NCBI GenBank assembly: GCA_000773965.1
Contig: JRUP01000006.1
Span: forward strand, 1-64,000
Reading direction: 5' to 3'
Source of the DNA: Enterobacter cancerogenus
GTDB taxonomy: Bacteria; Pseudomonadota; Gammaproteobacteria; Enterobacterales; Enterobacteriaceae
DNA: 64,000 nucleotides
Shown: in pieces, positions 53,407 through 60,977 of the stretch
Layout: each line of letters opens with the position of its first letter
Position numbering within the stretch: position 1 is the stretch's first letter
The notes under the pieces: model-generated
The model's database searches: none
Told to the model about the DNA's origin: nothing
The model's input: the letters and a program-made list of their open reading frames with translations, nothing else
Made by a program: the position numbers and the translations under genes

Positions 53407-53415
53407 TCATCCACA
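53407..53415 (+). promoter_or_regulatory. near-consensus DnaA box before repA
   Basis: TCATCCACA differs from the DnaA-box consensus TTATCCACA at one base and lies between the phased iterons and the repA start, where a host DnaA contact is expected in iteron plasmids. Confidence 0.4.
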
Positions 53416-53433
53416 GAATGAAGATCTCAGGCT

Positions 53434-54363
53434 ATGGCAGATAAAGAGAGTGAAAACAAGGCGTTACTAGAACCTTTTCTGTCGGTGACAAAAAACAGCG
53501 GTGAGGTTATCCAGCTTCATCCTAATAAAAATAACACCGTACAACCGGTCGCGTTGATGCGCCTGGGTCTGTTCGTTCCGACACTAAAGTCTACTGCGCG
53601 TGGAAAATCGGGCGCGATGGCTTCAACGGACGCCACCAAAGAGCTTAAGAACCTTTCATTGGTTAAAGCTGAAGGCTATGAAAAGATTACCATTACTGGC
53701 GCAAGGCTGGATATGGATAATGATTTCAAAACCTGGGCTGGCATTATTCAGTCTTTCTCGCGTTATCCCTCAAAGGGCGACACGGTGACGCTGCCGTTTA
53801 TTGATTTCGTGAAAATGTGCGGGATCCCTTCGGCAAACTCGTCAGCGGCCTTACGTAAGCGTTTAGATGCCTCTTTACGACGCATCGCAACCAACACGTT
53901 GTCCTTTGAAGGTAATGGCAAAGCGTACCATACCCACCTTGTGCAGTCGGCGTATTACGATCGTGAAAAGGATCTGGTGCGCATTCAGGCCGATCCCAAA
54001 CTGTTTGAGCTGTATAACTTTGACCATAAAGTCCTGCTGCAGCTGCGTGCTATTTCACGGCTCAAACGTAAGGAATCGGCTCAGGCGTTATATACCTACC
54101 TGGAAAGCTTGCCAACCAATCCTGCACCGATATCGCTGGCGCGTCTGCGCATGCGTTTAAACTTGGGCTCTAAGACGACCACGCAAAACCACGTAGTTCG
54201 ACGCGCGATGGAGCAGCTTAAGGAGATTGGTTACCTCGACTATTCCGAAGTGAAGCGTGGACGTTCTGTGTTCTTCATTATCCATAGCAGGACGCCGAAG
54301 CTTGATGGTATCAGCAATCTTGAGAGCATTGATTCCCTCGATGATATCGAGTTTGAAGACTGA
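53434..54363 (+). CDS. repA: RepA, iteron-type plasmid replication initiator (RepFIB/Rep_3 family)
   Basis: This 309-residue initiator has two winged-helix domains as in Rep_3 proteins: WH1 about residues 40-165 ([15 protein letters not shown], then [20 protein letters not shown]) and WH2 about 180-285 ([20 protein letters not shown], then [20 protein letters not shown]). It resembles the RepFIB RepA of enterobacterial plasmids. It binds the iterons that flank it on both sides, opens the origin and probably represses its own promoter. The acidic tail (LDDIEFED) is typical. A terminator hairpin follows at 54401-54440. Confidence 0.92.
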   Translation: MADKESENKALLEPFLSVTKNSGEVIQLHPNKNNTVQPVALMRLGLFVPTLKSTARGKSGAMASTDATKELKNLSLVKAEGYEKITITGARLDMDNDFKTWAGIIQSFSRYPSKGDTVTLPFIDFVKMCGIPSANSSAALRKRLDASLRRIATNTLSFEGNGKAYHTHLVQSAYYDREKDLVRIQADPKLFELYNFDHKVLLQLRAISRLKRKESAQALYTYLESLPTNPAPISLARLRMRLNLGSKTTTQNHVVRRAMEQLKEIGYLDYSEVKRGRSVFFIIHSRTPKLDGISNLESIDSLDDIEFED

Positions 54364-54371
54364 TTCTTCAC

Positions 54372-54507
54372 GTTCACTGTAATCAGTAACCTTCCTGTGA
54401 GAGTGTCACTTTATCGCCAAAAGTGACACTCTTCTCTTTTACACTGTTCACTGTAATCAGCCCACCTTCACTTATTCACTGTAATCAGTAACGTTCACTG
54501 TAAACAG
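54372..54507 (+). repeat. forward iterons just downstream of repA
   Basis: Four copies in the same orientation as the upstream array start at 54372, 54446, 54474 and 54493; the first and second are exact GTTCACTGTAATCAG. One more forward copy stands alone at 54782-54796. The spacing (74, 28, 19 bp) is irregular, unlike the upstream set, and the repA terminator hairpin lies between the first two. Confidence 0.85.
54401..54440 (+). terminator. repA terminator hairpin
   Basis: GAGTGTCACTT (54401-54411) and AAGTGACACTC (54421-54431) pair over 11 bp with a 9-base loop, followed by TTCTCTTTT. It ends the repA transcript 38 bp after its stop. Confidence 0.8.
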
Positions 54508-54641
54508 TATTCAGCGACTCGCTAATCTCACTGCCATCAGCAACGCAATTTTAGACAACGTGTAACTGGGCTATTTTACGATAGTGAGTACTTACCAGGT
54601 GGGTATTGAACTCGAGCATCCTCTCTTTTAGGTCCTGATTG

Positions 54642-55156
54642 CTGATTACAGTGAACATCAGCAATAAAGTGATTCGATGCCGATTACAGTGAACAGTGGA
54701 GATGAAGCAATGACTGATTACAGTGAATGTTATTTGTTAAATAGCTGATTGTAATGGTTAAATTAACTCATCGCGACATTCATTCACTGTAATCAGTATA
54801 TTAACTGTACAAGTAAACAGTAAAAGTGACAGGGTTGGTCACCTTACTGATTACAGTGAATCTTTGCCCTGATTGCAGATTACAGTGAACGTTTTGCCAA
54901 TGAGGTCGGGATGGATTTAAAGGTACGATCCTGCACGTCACGCTGTCACTGATTACAGTGAATGCTCAGCAGCCCTCCCCTCTTCCGGTGCACTTTTCTC
55001 TCCGATGCTATGGCCGCCGAGGATCATTCTACTGATTACAGTGAACGTTAATGGTCTGTTTGACGATGAGGTGCTACTGAATACAGTGAATGTTTTGGCT
55101 GTGGATTCGGTGGGGTCTGGAATACGGTCTTGAGTGGTTTGCTGATTACAGTGAAT
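54642..55156 (-). repeat. dispersed inverted iterons, first group
   Basis: Nine copies of CTGATTACAGTGAAC/T or one- to two-base variants start at 54642, 54680, 54714, 54847, 54876, 54949, 55032, 55077 and 55142. They are opposite in orientation to the upstream array and separated by 14 to 118 bp of unique, non-coding sequence. This looks like an incompatibility or copy-control region that titrates RepA. No gene is visible in this stretch. Confidence 0.85.
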
Positions 55157-55190
55157 GTTGATGAATATTCCAGCCTGATTTTCACTCCTG

Positions 55191-55281
55191 ACTTCTGACT
55201 TCTGACTTCTGACTTCTGACTTCTGACTTCTGACTTCTGACTTCTGACTTCTGACTTCTGACTTCTGACTTCTGACTTCTG
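55191..55281 (+). repeat. 13 perfect tandem copies of the heptamer ACTTCTG
   Basis: ACTTCTG repeats without error 13 times (91 bp) in the middle of the dispersed iterons. Because 7 is not a multiple of 3, open frames across it translate as repeating seven-residue units; these are artefacts. Such tracts are prone to slippage. Confidence 0.95.
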
Positions 55282-55358
55282 ACTCCAGACTCCAGACTCC
55301 AGACTCCAGACTCCAGACTCCAGACTCCAGACTCCAGACTCCAGACTCCAGACTCCAG
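55282..55358 (+). repeat. 11 perfect tandem copies of the heptamer ACTCCAG
   Basis: ACTCCAG repeats 11 times (77 bp) directly after, and in register with, the 13 ACTTCTG copies; the two units differ at two positions (ACT-Y-C-W-G). The switch is abrupt, suggesting two separate expansions of a shared ancestor or a recombination between two tracts. Confidence 0.95.
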
Positions 55359-55367
55359 ACTCACCCA

Positions 55368-56014
55368 CTGATTACAGTGAACGTTCTGACTATTACCTCT
55401 CCTTTCCCACCGATTATGGTGAGTCCATTTAGGATGAAATTACTGACTATAGTGAACGCTACGCTTAGCAAACGATTTGACTTACTGATTACAGTGAACG
55501 GTTGAATGCGGCTTAGACAAACTACTGATTACAGTGAACGCTTGTGAGTCATACGAGGTGTTGATTACTGATTACAGTGAACACTTGGATAAAAGCGACG
55601 CTACCTAAGCGCAGTTTACTGATTACAGTGAATGCTTATATCGGAACTCAGCCGTCTCTGATCAAACTGAATCGTCCACACCCGATTCCGCCATGGTCTG
55701 CCCAAGGCAACCAAACCGCAGCGTAAGAAATAAGCAATACTGATTACAGTGAACGTTACGTTGATGCTCACTGATTACAGTGAATCTTATGCCGATTGCA
55801 GTGAACGTTTGCTGATTACAGTGAATTTATTGCTGACTGCAGTGAATGCAGAGCATGATTTCAGCCGCAATACCCTCCCCCTTCAATCTCGTGCAATGAC
55901 CGCTCGAAATACTGATTACAGTGAACGTTGGAGCAAATTTGCGAATGCGGCTTTGCTCACACTTCCATGATTTATTTCGCTCTGATGAAAAAAACATCGC
56001 TGATTACAGTGAAT
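55368..56014 (-). repeat. dispersed inverted iterons, second group
   Basis: Thirteen copies of CTGATTACAGTGAAC/T or close variants start at 55368, 55443, 55485, 55525, 55568, 55619, 55740, 55771, 55792, 55812, 55833, 55912 and 56000. The group 55771-55847 is tight (20-21-bp steps, phased like the upstream origin array). There is no gene in 54364-56142; open frames there only translate the repeats. Several copies are followed by CG or CGTT, hinting at a slightly longer binding unit. Confidence 0.87.
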
Positions 56015-56084
56015 GTTTGGACTAACGCCCTCTTACTCAAGGTATTTTCACAAAACTAAATGTTCCGCATTAGATGAGATAGAT

Positions 56085-56125
56085 TTGCCTCATGTGCAGG
56101 ATTTCGGTATAAAGTCATAAATCCT
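56085..56125 (+). promoter_or_regulatory. parAB promoter with overlapping inverted-repeat operator
   Basis: TTGCCT (56085-56090) and TATAAA (56108-56113) are spaced by 17 bp. An inverted repeat AGGATTT (56098-56104) / AAATCCT (56119-56125) brackets the -10 element, extended by similar CATGTG-type flanks. In P1, ParA (helped by ParB) represses parAB through such an operator (parOP). Confidence 0.72.
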
Positions 56126-56142
56126 ACATGTGTGGAGCAAGT

Positions 56143-57342
56143 ATGGCTAACGATGAGAAGCAAGTTCTGAAAGTCGCACAACGTTCAGAAAAAATGCTAA
56201 TGAGCCTGACGGAACAGATTCAGGCGCAGAAAGAAGAGTTGCAGGAAAACACTTTTTATCAGGTTTACGCCAAAGCCGCGTTAGCCAAACTCCCTAAATT
56301 AACGCGTGCGAGCGTTGATTACGCCGTAAATGAAATGGAAGAGAACGGCTATCCATTCGATAAACGCGCGGCGGGCAGCTCTACCAAGTACGCAATGTCC
56401 ATCCAAAACATCATTGATATCTACCATCACCGCGGCGTGCCAAAGTATCGCGATCGTCACGCAGAGGCATTCACGCTGTTTGTTGGTAATCTCAAAGGTG
56501 GCGTATCGAAAACCGTCTCAACGGTCTCACTGGCCCATGCGCTGCGTGCGCACCCACATCTGTTGTATGAAGATCTGCGCATTCTGGTTATCGACCTCGA
56601 TCCGCAATCCTCTGCCACCATGTTCCTCAATCATGAGCGTTCGGTTGGACTGGTAGAAGCCACAGCTGCGCAAGCGATGCTGCAAAACGTGGGCCGCGAA
56701 GAGTTGCTTAATGAATTCATCGTGCCATCGATTATTCCTGGTGTCGACGTACTGCCGGCCTCCATTGATGACGCCTTCATTGCATCACGTTGGGATGAAC
56801 TGTGTGCTGAGCATCTGCCTACGCAGAATGTGCATGCGGTTCTGTATGACAACGTCGTTGCAAAACTGAAGAAAGACTATGACTTCATTTTCATCGACAG
56901 TGGCCCACATCTGGATGCCTTCCTGAAGAACGCTATCGCTGCATCTGATTTACTGATGACGCCAGTTCCACCAGCACAAGTTGATTTCCACTCGACGTTG
57001 AAGTATCTGACGCGCCTGCCGGAACTGATTGGCATCATAGAGGAATCAGGCGCATCCTGCCGCTTGCAAGGCAACATTGGCTTTATGTCCAAGCTGTCGA
57101 ATAAAGCGGACCACAAGCTTTGCCACAGCCTGGCGAAAGAGATCTTTGGCGGCGACATGCTGGATGCTGCTTTACCGCGTCTGGACGGTTTTGAGCGTTG
57201 TGGAGAGTCATTTGATACAGTGATCTCTGCCAATCCATCAACCTATGTGGGCAGCACCGAAGCCTTAAAGAATGCGCGTTCGGCAGCGGAAGACTTCGCT
57301 AAAGCCGTATTTGATCGCATTGAATTTATTCGCCTGAACTGA
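56143..57342 (+). CDS. parA: ParA, type Ia plasmid-partition ATPase (P1-like)
   Basis: This 399-residue ATPase matches P1 ParA in length (398). Its N-terminal ~105 residues carry a DNA-binding HTH region (LPKLTRASVDYAVNEMEENG) used for autorepression. The deviant Walker A is NLKGGVSKTVSTVSLA, with Walker A' VIDLDPQSSATMF and Walker B FIFIDSGPHLD. ATG 56143 follows GGAG with good spacing; the frame is open 5 codons further up. ParA moves plasmid copies on the nucleoid with ParB. It is 7 bp from parB. Confidence 0.93.
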   Translation: MANDEKQVLKVAQRSEKMLMSLTEQIQAQKEELQENTFYQVYAKAALAKLPKLTRASVDYAVNEMEENGYPFDKRAAGSSTKYAMSIQNIIDIYHHRGVPKYRDRHAEAFTLFVGNLKGGVSKTVSTVSLAHALRAHPHLLYEDLRILVIDLDPQSSATMFLNHERSVGLVEATAAQAMLQNVGREELLNEFIVPSIIPGVDVLPASIDDAFIASRWDELCAEHLPTQNVHAVLYDNVVAKLKKDYDFIFIDSGPHLDAFLKNAIAASDLLMTPVPPAQVDFHSTLKYLTRLPELIGIIEESGASCRLQGNIGFMSKLSNKADHKLCHSLAKEIFGGDMLDAALPRLDGFERCGESFDTVISANPSTYVGSTEALKNARSAAEDFAKAVFDRIEFIRLN

Positions 57343-57349
57343 GGTTACT

Positions 57350-58321
57350 ATGAGCGCAAAACGAATCACGATTGGCCGTACCTTCAGCCAGACACCTTTG
57401 CAGACTGAGGATGCCTCAGACGGACATTCTCAAACCTTTATCCTTTCGACCGGTAAACGTGCCCTGTTCACGCTTGAACACATTGCGGCGAAGGAAATTG
57501 AAGAAAAAACCTATGTGGTAATGGAAACGAATGGCCGCGACCAGTCAGGCTTGACGCCTGAATCGCTGCGCGACATTATCCGCACCATTAAATTGCAGCA
57601 GTTCTTCCCTGCTATTGGTGTGAAGCGCGGCGACCGTATCGAAATTTTGGATGGTTCCCGCCGCCGTGCCGCCGCTCTGCACTGCAAAACTGGGCTGGAT
57701 GTGCTGGTCACTGAGGTTGCCATCACGGCAGATGAAGCACGTCGTCTGGCGCAGGACATCCAAACCGCACGCGAACATAATCTGCGTGAAGTGGGGATGC
57801 GCCTGCTGTCATTAAAAGAGAGTGGCCTGTCACAGAAAGAGATTGCTCAGAGCGAAGGCCTCTCGCAGGCAAAAGTTACGCGTGCGTTGCAAGCCGCGAG
57901 CGTACCACTGGAGTTGGTTACCCTGTTCCCAAATCATTCCGAGTTAACATACCCGGATTACAAAACGCTGCTGCAGGCGTATGAGAAGCTTCAGGAGATT
58001 GGTCAGTCGGTTGAAGCGTTAATTGATACCATTGGCATGGATGTCGATACGGTCTGCGCACGTGATGGTCTGGCTGAAGATGAAGTAAAAAATGGGATTT
58101 TGCGTCTGGTGCGTAATGGGAGCCAAACACTGATCCAGTCGCCAGCAAAGGACAAAGCGGTCGCCACTCCTCTCTGGACGTTTGCTGATAAAGATCGCTA
58201 TGCCCGCAAGAAGACACGCGGCCGCATGTTCAGCTACGAATTCAATCGCCAGTCAAAAGAATTGCAAGATGAGTTGGATCGGGTGATAAACGAGACACTC
58301 AATAAATATCTCAATCAGTAG
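57350..58321 (+). CDS. parB: ParB, centromere-binding partition protein (P1-like)
   Basis: This 323-residue protein is similar in size and layout to P1 ParB (333). The N-terminal ParA-interacting region leads to the ParB/Sulfiredoxin-like fold (ESLRDIIRTIKLQQFFPAIG, DGSRRRAAAL), a central HTH (LSQKEIAQSEGLSQAKVTRA) and a C-terminal dimer domain. P1 ParB contacts A-boxes with the HTH and B-boxes with the dimer domain; both box types are present just downstream. A terminator follows 8 bp after the stop. Confidence 0.93.
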   Translation: MSAKRITIGRTFSQTPLQTEDASDGHSQTFILSTGKRALFTLEHIAAKEIEEKTYVVMETNGRDQSGLTPESLRDIIRTIKLQQFFPAIGVKRGDRIEILDGSRRRAAALHCKTGLDVLVTEVAITADEARRLAQDIQTAREHNLREVGMRLLSLKESGLSQKEIAQSEGLSQAKVTRALQAASVPLELVTLFPNHSELTYPDYKTLLQAYEKLQEIGQSVEALIDTIGMDVDTVCARDGLAEDEVKNGILRLVRNGSQTLIQSPAKDKAVATPLWTFADKDRYARKKTRGRMFSYEFNRQSKELQDELDRVINETLNKYLNQ

Positions 58322-58328
58322 CGAAATG

Positions 58329-58351
58329 CCGCCTTCGGGCGGTTTTTTTTT
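58329..58351 (+). terminator. rho-independent terminator after parB
   Basis: CCGCC-TTCG-GGCGG hairpin followed by nine T, immediately after parB. It ends the parAB transcript before the parS region. Confidence 0.93.
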
Positions 58352-58357
58352 GCCTGA

Positions 58358-58442
58358 ATTTCAGCTTTTCGCCAGTGCTATTTCATCGCTAACTGTATGA
58401 AAAATATCTAACCTGTGTAGAAATTTCAGGCTGAAATCGCCA
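58358..58442 (+). other. parS centromere, copy 1 (P1-type A and B boxes)
   Basis: ATTTCA A-boxes lie at 58358, 58380, 58423 and (inverted) 58432; TCGCCA B-boxes lie at 58369-58374 and 58437-58442. The two groups are separated by about 37 bp of AT-rich DNA. Heptamer ATTTCA(A/C) and hexamer TCGCCA boxes around a bend are the known elements of P1 parS. The position directly after parB is also the P1 arrangement. Confidence 0.82.
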
Positions 58443-58575
58443 ACTTTTTAACCCTCTAAATGCATAACATTCTTGTACCGTAGAGTTTAGTGAATCTGTG
58501 GTGAAGGCAAAATAACCAGCTGGATAGGAAATCAACAAAGGCTATCCAGGGGAGGAAATCAGATTGCGAATGCCC

Positions 58576-58682
58576 TGAAATTTTCATCATTCGCCATCAG
58601 GATTTCACGGCTAATAAATTGAATTAAAAGTGTTTTTTAAATTAATTTCAGGCTGAAATCGCCAGCATTTCAGCAAATTTCA
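58576..58682 (+). other. parS centromere, copy 2, with IHF-like site
   Basis: A-boxes lie at 58576 (inverted), 58602, 58645, 58654 (inverted), 58667 and 58677; B-boxes at 58591-58596 and 58659-58664. Between the two halves TAATAAATTGAAT (58612-58624) matches the inverted IHF consensus at all but one position. This is the full P1-like order: boxes, IHF bend, boxes. The 134 bp between the two parS copies (58443-58575) shows no gene. Confidence 0.82.
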
Positions 58683-58732
58683 GCGCTGTATCGAGGGTAC
58701 TAACCCGGTTTAGCCAGATGATATTCAATGAT

Positions 58733-58755
58733 TTATCCACAGAAAAGGTGGATAA
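58733..58755. promoter_or_regulatory. pair of inverted DnaA boxes beside parS
   Basis: A perfect DnaA box TTATCCACA (58733-58741) faces GTGGATAA (58748-58755), its inverse over 8 bases. The pair lies between parS and the end of the sigma-54 activator gene, 4.4 kb from the phased iterons. It may be part of a second replication-control site or a relic. Confidence 0.55.
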
Positions 58756-58769
58756 CTTTATTCGGGTCG

Positions 58770-60704
58770 TTAGGCTGTAAGTGACAAAACGCTGGGCGAT
58801 TGCCAAACCGCTTCCCGAACACGGACAGGCTTGTTTATCAGACCCAATGCATAAAAACGATCGGCGATGATTTGTTGCTCTTTAATCACTTCAAATACCA
58901 TTGAACGGGTTTTATGACTGCGTCGTGTTAAAGCTCTTTCAACGGCCAAAAGGTCAAGACCCAATTCCTGCGCAAGCAGACCAGCAGCTTCCTGCCGATG
59001 ATTATCAATAAAAATGCCGGTCTGCTGTAAACTCTCCACTAGCTGCTGGGCCACGTCGTGATGTTTTTCCACATAATCGCGACGTGCCAGATAAAATTGG
59101 TGGTTGCGTACACGCCCCTCACCGTTGGCCAGCACGCGCAACTCAGGATTGCTCTCCGCCGCACTGAGTAAGGGGTCCCACATCATCCATGCATCGACCG
59201 CCAGATAATCACTGGCCGTCAGAGGATATTTCGGCGGCGCATACACCACTTTCAGCTCATCAAGGGCGATACCCGCCTCTTCCAACAATTGCAGCAGTAA
59301 CCAGTGAACGTTAGAGCCTTTATTGACCGAAATGCGTTTACCACGTAAATCAGCAATGCTACGGATATCGCTATCGATTGGGACAACTATCCCCACGCTG
59401 CTGGGCGCAGGGGGTTCCCAGGCAATGTAGGTCACGGCATTGCCATTCGCCTGGGCGAAAATAGGCGGCACCTCGCCGGTGGTACCGAAATCGATCTCGT
59501 TATTTTGTAAGGCATAAAGCAGTTGAGGCCCGGCAGGAAATTCGCTCCACAACACGCTGACGCCCTGCTGTGCAAAGCACTGTTCAAGACTTTGCCGTGC
59601 TTTTAATACCCCAAGATTACCGAATTTTTGATAACCGATACGTAACTCGCGTTCCTGATGAGGTTCATCAGCAGAGGCAGTTGCAATGTAACTCGCCGCC
59701 TTACGCCGCCCTTTTATCATTCCCTGATGAGCAAGATGAGTACGCAGCGTGTGGCGGCTGATGCCAAGCAACGCCGCGGCCTGCGTCTGATTGTGTTCGG
59801 TGAAATCCAGCGCGTGAGTTATCAGGCTGGTGATGACGCGATCAAACAGTTGATTGGGCTTAGTGGAGAGCTGTTGACGCAAGAAGTTATCAAGCGTTGA
59901 TGCTTCCGCGTTGTTAAATCCCTGTTCACTGTATCTTGTCAGTCGCAAATGAGCTGGCGTTAGCGTCTCCTCTCGACTCAGAAGTACTGCGTTGTGAAGC
60001 GTATTTTCCAGCTCGCGAATATTGCCCGGCCAGCTGTACTCCAGCAGCACTTCTAAAGCATCCGATGACAAACGACGCACCGGTCGACCTAAACGAAGTG
60101 CATACAGCGAAAGGAAATGCTGCGCCAGCAGCGGGATATCATCACGACGCTGCCGCAACGGAGGCAGCGGCACCACCGCAATGTTGAGGCGATAGTAAAG
60201 GTCTTCCCTGAATCGCCGTTCGCGGATCGCCTGTGCCAAATCTACATGGGTGGCCGCAATAACCCGTACATCGACTTTAATCGGCTTACGCGAGCCCACG
60301 CGCGTAATCTCGCGCTCCTGTAATACGCGTAGCAACTTGACCTGTAGCGACAAACTCAGCTCTCCAATCTCATCCAGCAGCAGAGTGCCGCCCTGCGCAG
60401 ATTCAAACCAGCCTGGATGCGCCTGTGTCGCGCCGGTAAATGCCCCTTTCTCATGACCAAAGAGTTCCGCTTCAGCAAGGCTTTCTGTCAACGCGCCGCA
60501 GTTAACGGCGAGGAAGGGGCCATGACGACGTTGGCTGTGATGATGCAGATAGCGCGCTACCACCTCTTTACCCGTGCCGGTCTCGCCGACAATTAATACC
60601 GTGGCGTTAGTGGGGGCGAATTTGTCGAGCAATGATTGAAAAGCGAGAGAAGCCGGGTCGACTAAACGCGGTGAGTCAGCGTAATTGCTAGAGTTGGTCA
60701 GCAT
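58770..60704 (-). CDS. sigma-54 activator fused to an SsuA-like sulfonate-binding sensor domain
   Basis: This 644-residue protein has an unusual order. An AAA+ domain comes first (Walker A GETGTGKE at 40-47, sigma-54 contact loop GAFTGA at 87-92, [21 protein letters not shown]). A Fis-type HTH follows ([20 protein letters not shown], about 308-330). Residues ~350-620 closely follow SsuA, the aliphatic-sulfonate-binding protein ([65 protein letters not shown]). There is no signal peptide, so ligand sensing would be cytoplasmic. ATG 60704 is used; a GTG at 60734 is possible. It is divergent from the SsuD-like gene and its sigma-54 promoter, which it should activate. Confidence 0.9.
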   Translation of the reverse strand: MLTNSSNYADSPRLVDPASLAFQSLLDKFAPTNATVLIVGETGTGKEVVARYLHHHSQRRHGPFLAVNCGALTESLAEAELFGHEKGAFTGATQAHPGWFESAQGGTLLLDEIGELSLSLQVKLLRVLQEREITRVGSRKPIKVDVRVIAATHVDLAQAIRERRFREDLYYRLNIAVVPLPPLRQRRDDIPLLAQHFLSLYALRLGRPVRRLSSDALEVLLEYSWPGNIRELENTLHNAVLLSREETLTPAHLRLTRYSEQGFNNAEASTLDNFLRQQLSTKPNQLFDRVITSLITHALDFTEHNQTQAAALLGISRHTLRTHLAHQGMIKGRRKAASYIATASADEPHQERELRIGYQKFGNLGVLKARQSLEQCFAQQGVSVLWSEFPAGPQLLYALQNNEIDFGTTGEVPPIFAQANGNAVTYIAWEPPAPSSVGIVVPIDSDIRSIADLRGKRISVNKGSNVHWLLLQLLEEAGIALDELKVVYAPPKYPLTASDYLAVDAWMMWDPLLSAAESNPELRVLANGEGRVRNHQFYLARRDYVEKHHDVAQQLVESLQQTGIFIDNHRQEAAGLLAQELGLDLLAVERALTRRSHKTRSMVFEVIKEQQIIADRFYALGLINKPVRVREAVWQSPSVLSLTA

Positions 60705-60747
60705 CTTTTGATGTCCATTAAGGAGTATCAGCACACGCTAAACTTTG

Positions 60748-60764
60748 CTGTTCACTGTGAACAG
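60748..60764. promoter_or_regulatory. 17-bp palindrome in the activator promoter, iteron-like
   Basis: CTGTTCAC-T-GTGAACAG is a perfect palindrome around one base, just upstream of the activator start. Fifteen of its bases (GTTCACTGTGAACAG) match the RepA iteron at 13 of 15 positions. It could be an operator for an unknown repressor, for the activator itself, or a stray RepA site. Confidence 0.5.
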
Positions 60765-60783
60765 CAGGAAAAAAGCATAAGCA

Positions 60784-60829
60784 GTTGCATATGCAGCAAT
60801 AGCTGTGGGCAGCAAGTTGCCGATGCAAC
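60784..60829. promoter_or_regulatory. two upstream activator sites (GTTGC-N4-GCAAC)
   Basis: GTTGC-ATAT-GCAGC (60784-60797) and GTTGC-CGAT-GCAAC (60816-60829) are inverted repeats of the same type, with centres 32 bp apart (three helical turns). They lie 64-110 bp upstream of the -24 element, the usual place for sigma-54 enhancer sites. Likely bound by the Fis-type HTH of the divergent activator. Confidence 0.6.
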
Positions 60830-60892
60830 AAACAGAAACCGCAGTAAGGGTCTAACCTGCTGAAATAACGTCATTATCAAGAGAATCAAAGC

Positions 60893-60907
60893 TGGCACGC
60901 TTTTCGC
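60893..60907 (+). promoter_or_regulatory. sigma-54 (-24/-12) promoter of the sulfur operon
   Basis: TGGCACGCTTTTCGC matches TGGCACG-N4-TTGC at all fixed positions but one (C for T at position 13); the key GG and GC are exactly 10 bp apart. Transcription would begin near 60919, about 59 bp before the SsuD-like start codon. Confidence 0.82.
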
Positions 60908-60977
60908 TAATAGCCATATAACTAAATAATCAGTCCGAAATGACCATTTTTTAATAAAGTTATATAGGAAAAGCATA

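Noticed and set aside
53226-53414. 62-residue minus-strand ORF over the origin
   Set aside because: It translates the five phased iterons (repeating YSE words) and has no other support.
55048-55368. 106-residue minus-strand ORF with a seven-residue repeat
   Set aside because: It is the heptanucleotide tract read in frame; no ribosome site and no sequence outside the repeat that looks coding.
55749-55970. 73-residue plus-strand ORF with repeated DYSE/ITVN-like words
   Set aside because: The repeated words are translated iterons; the region is a binding-site array.
54372-56014. Possible CRISPR array
   Set aside because: Repeats are only about 15 bp, occur in both orientations, and the spacing varies from 5 to over 100 bp; no cas genes nearby. 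Iterons fit better.
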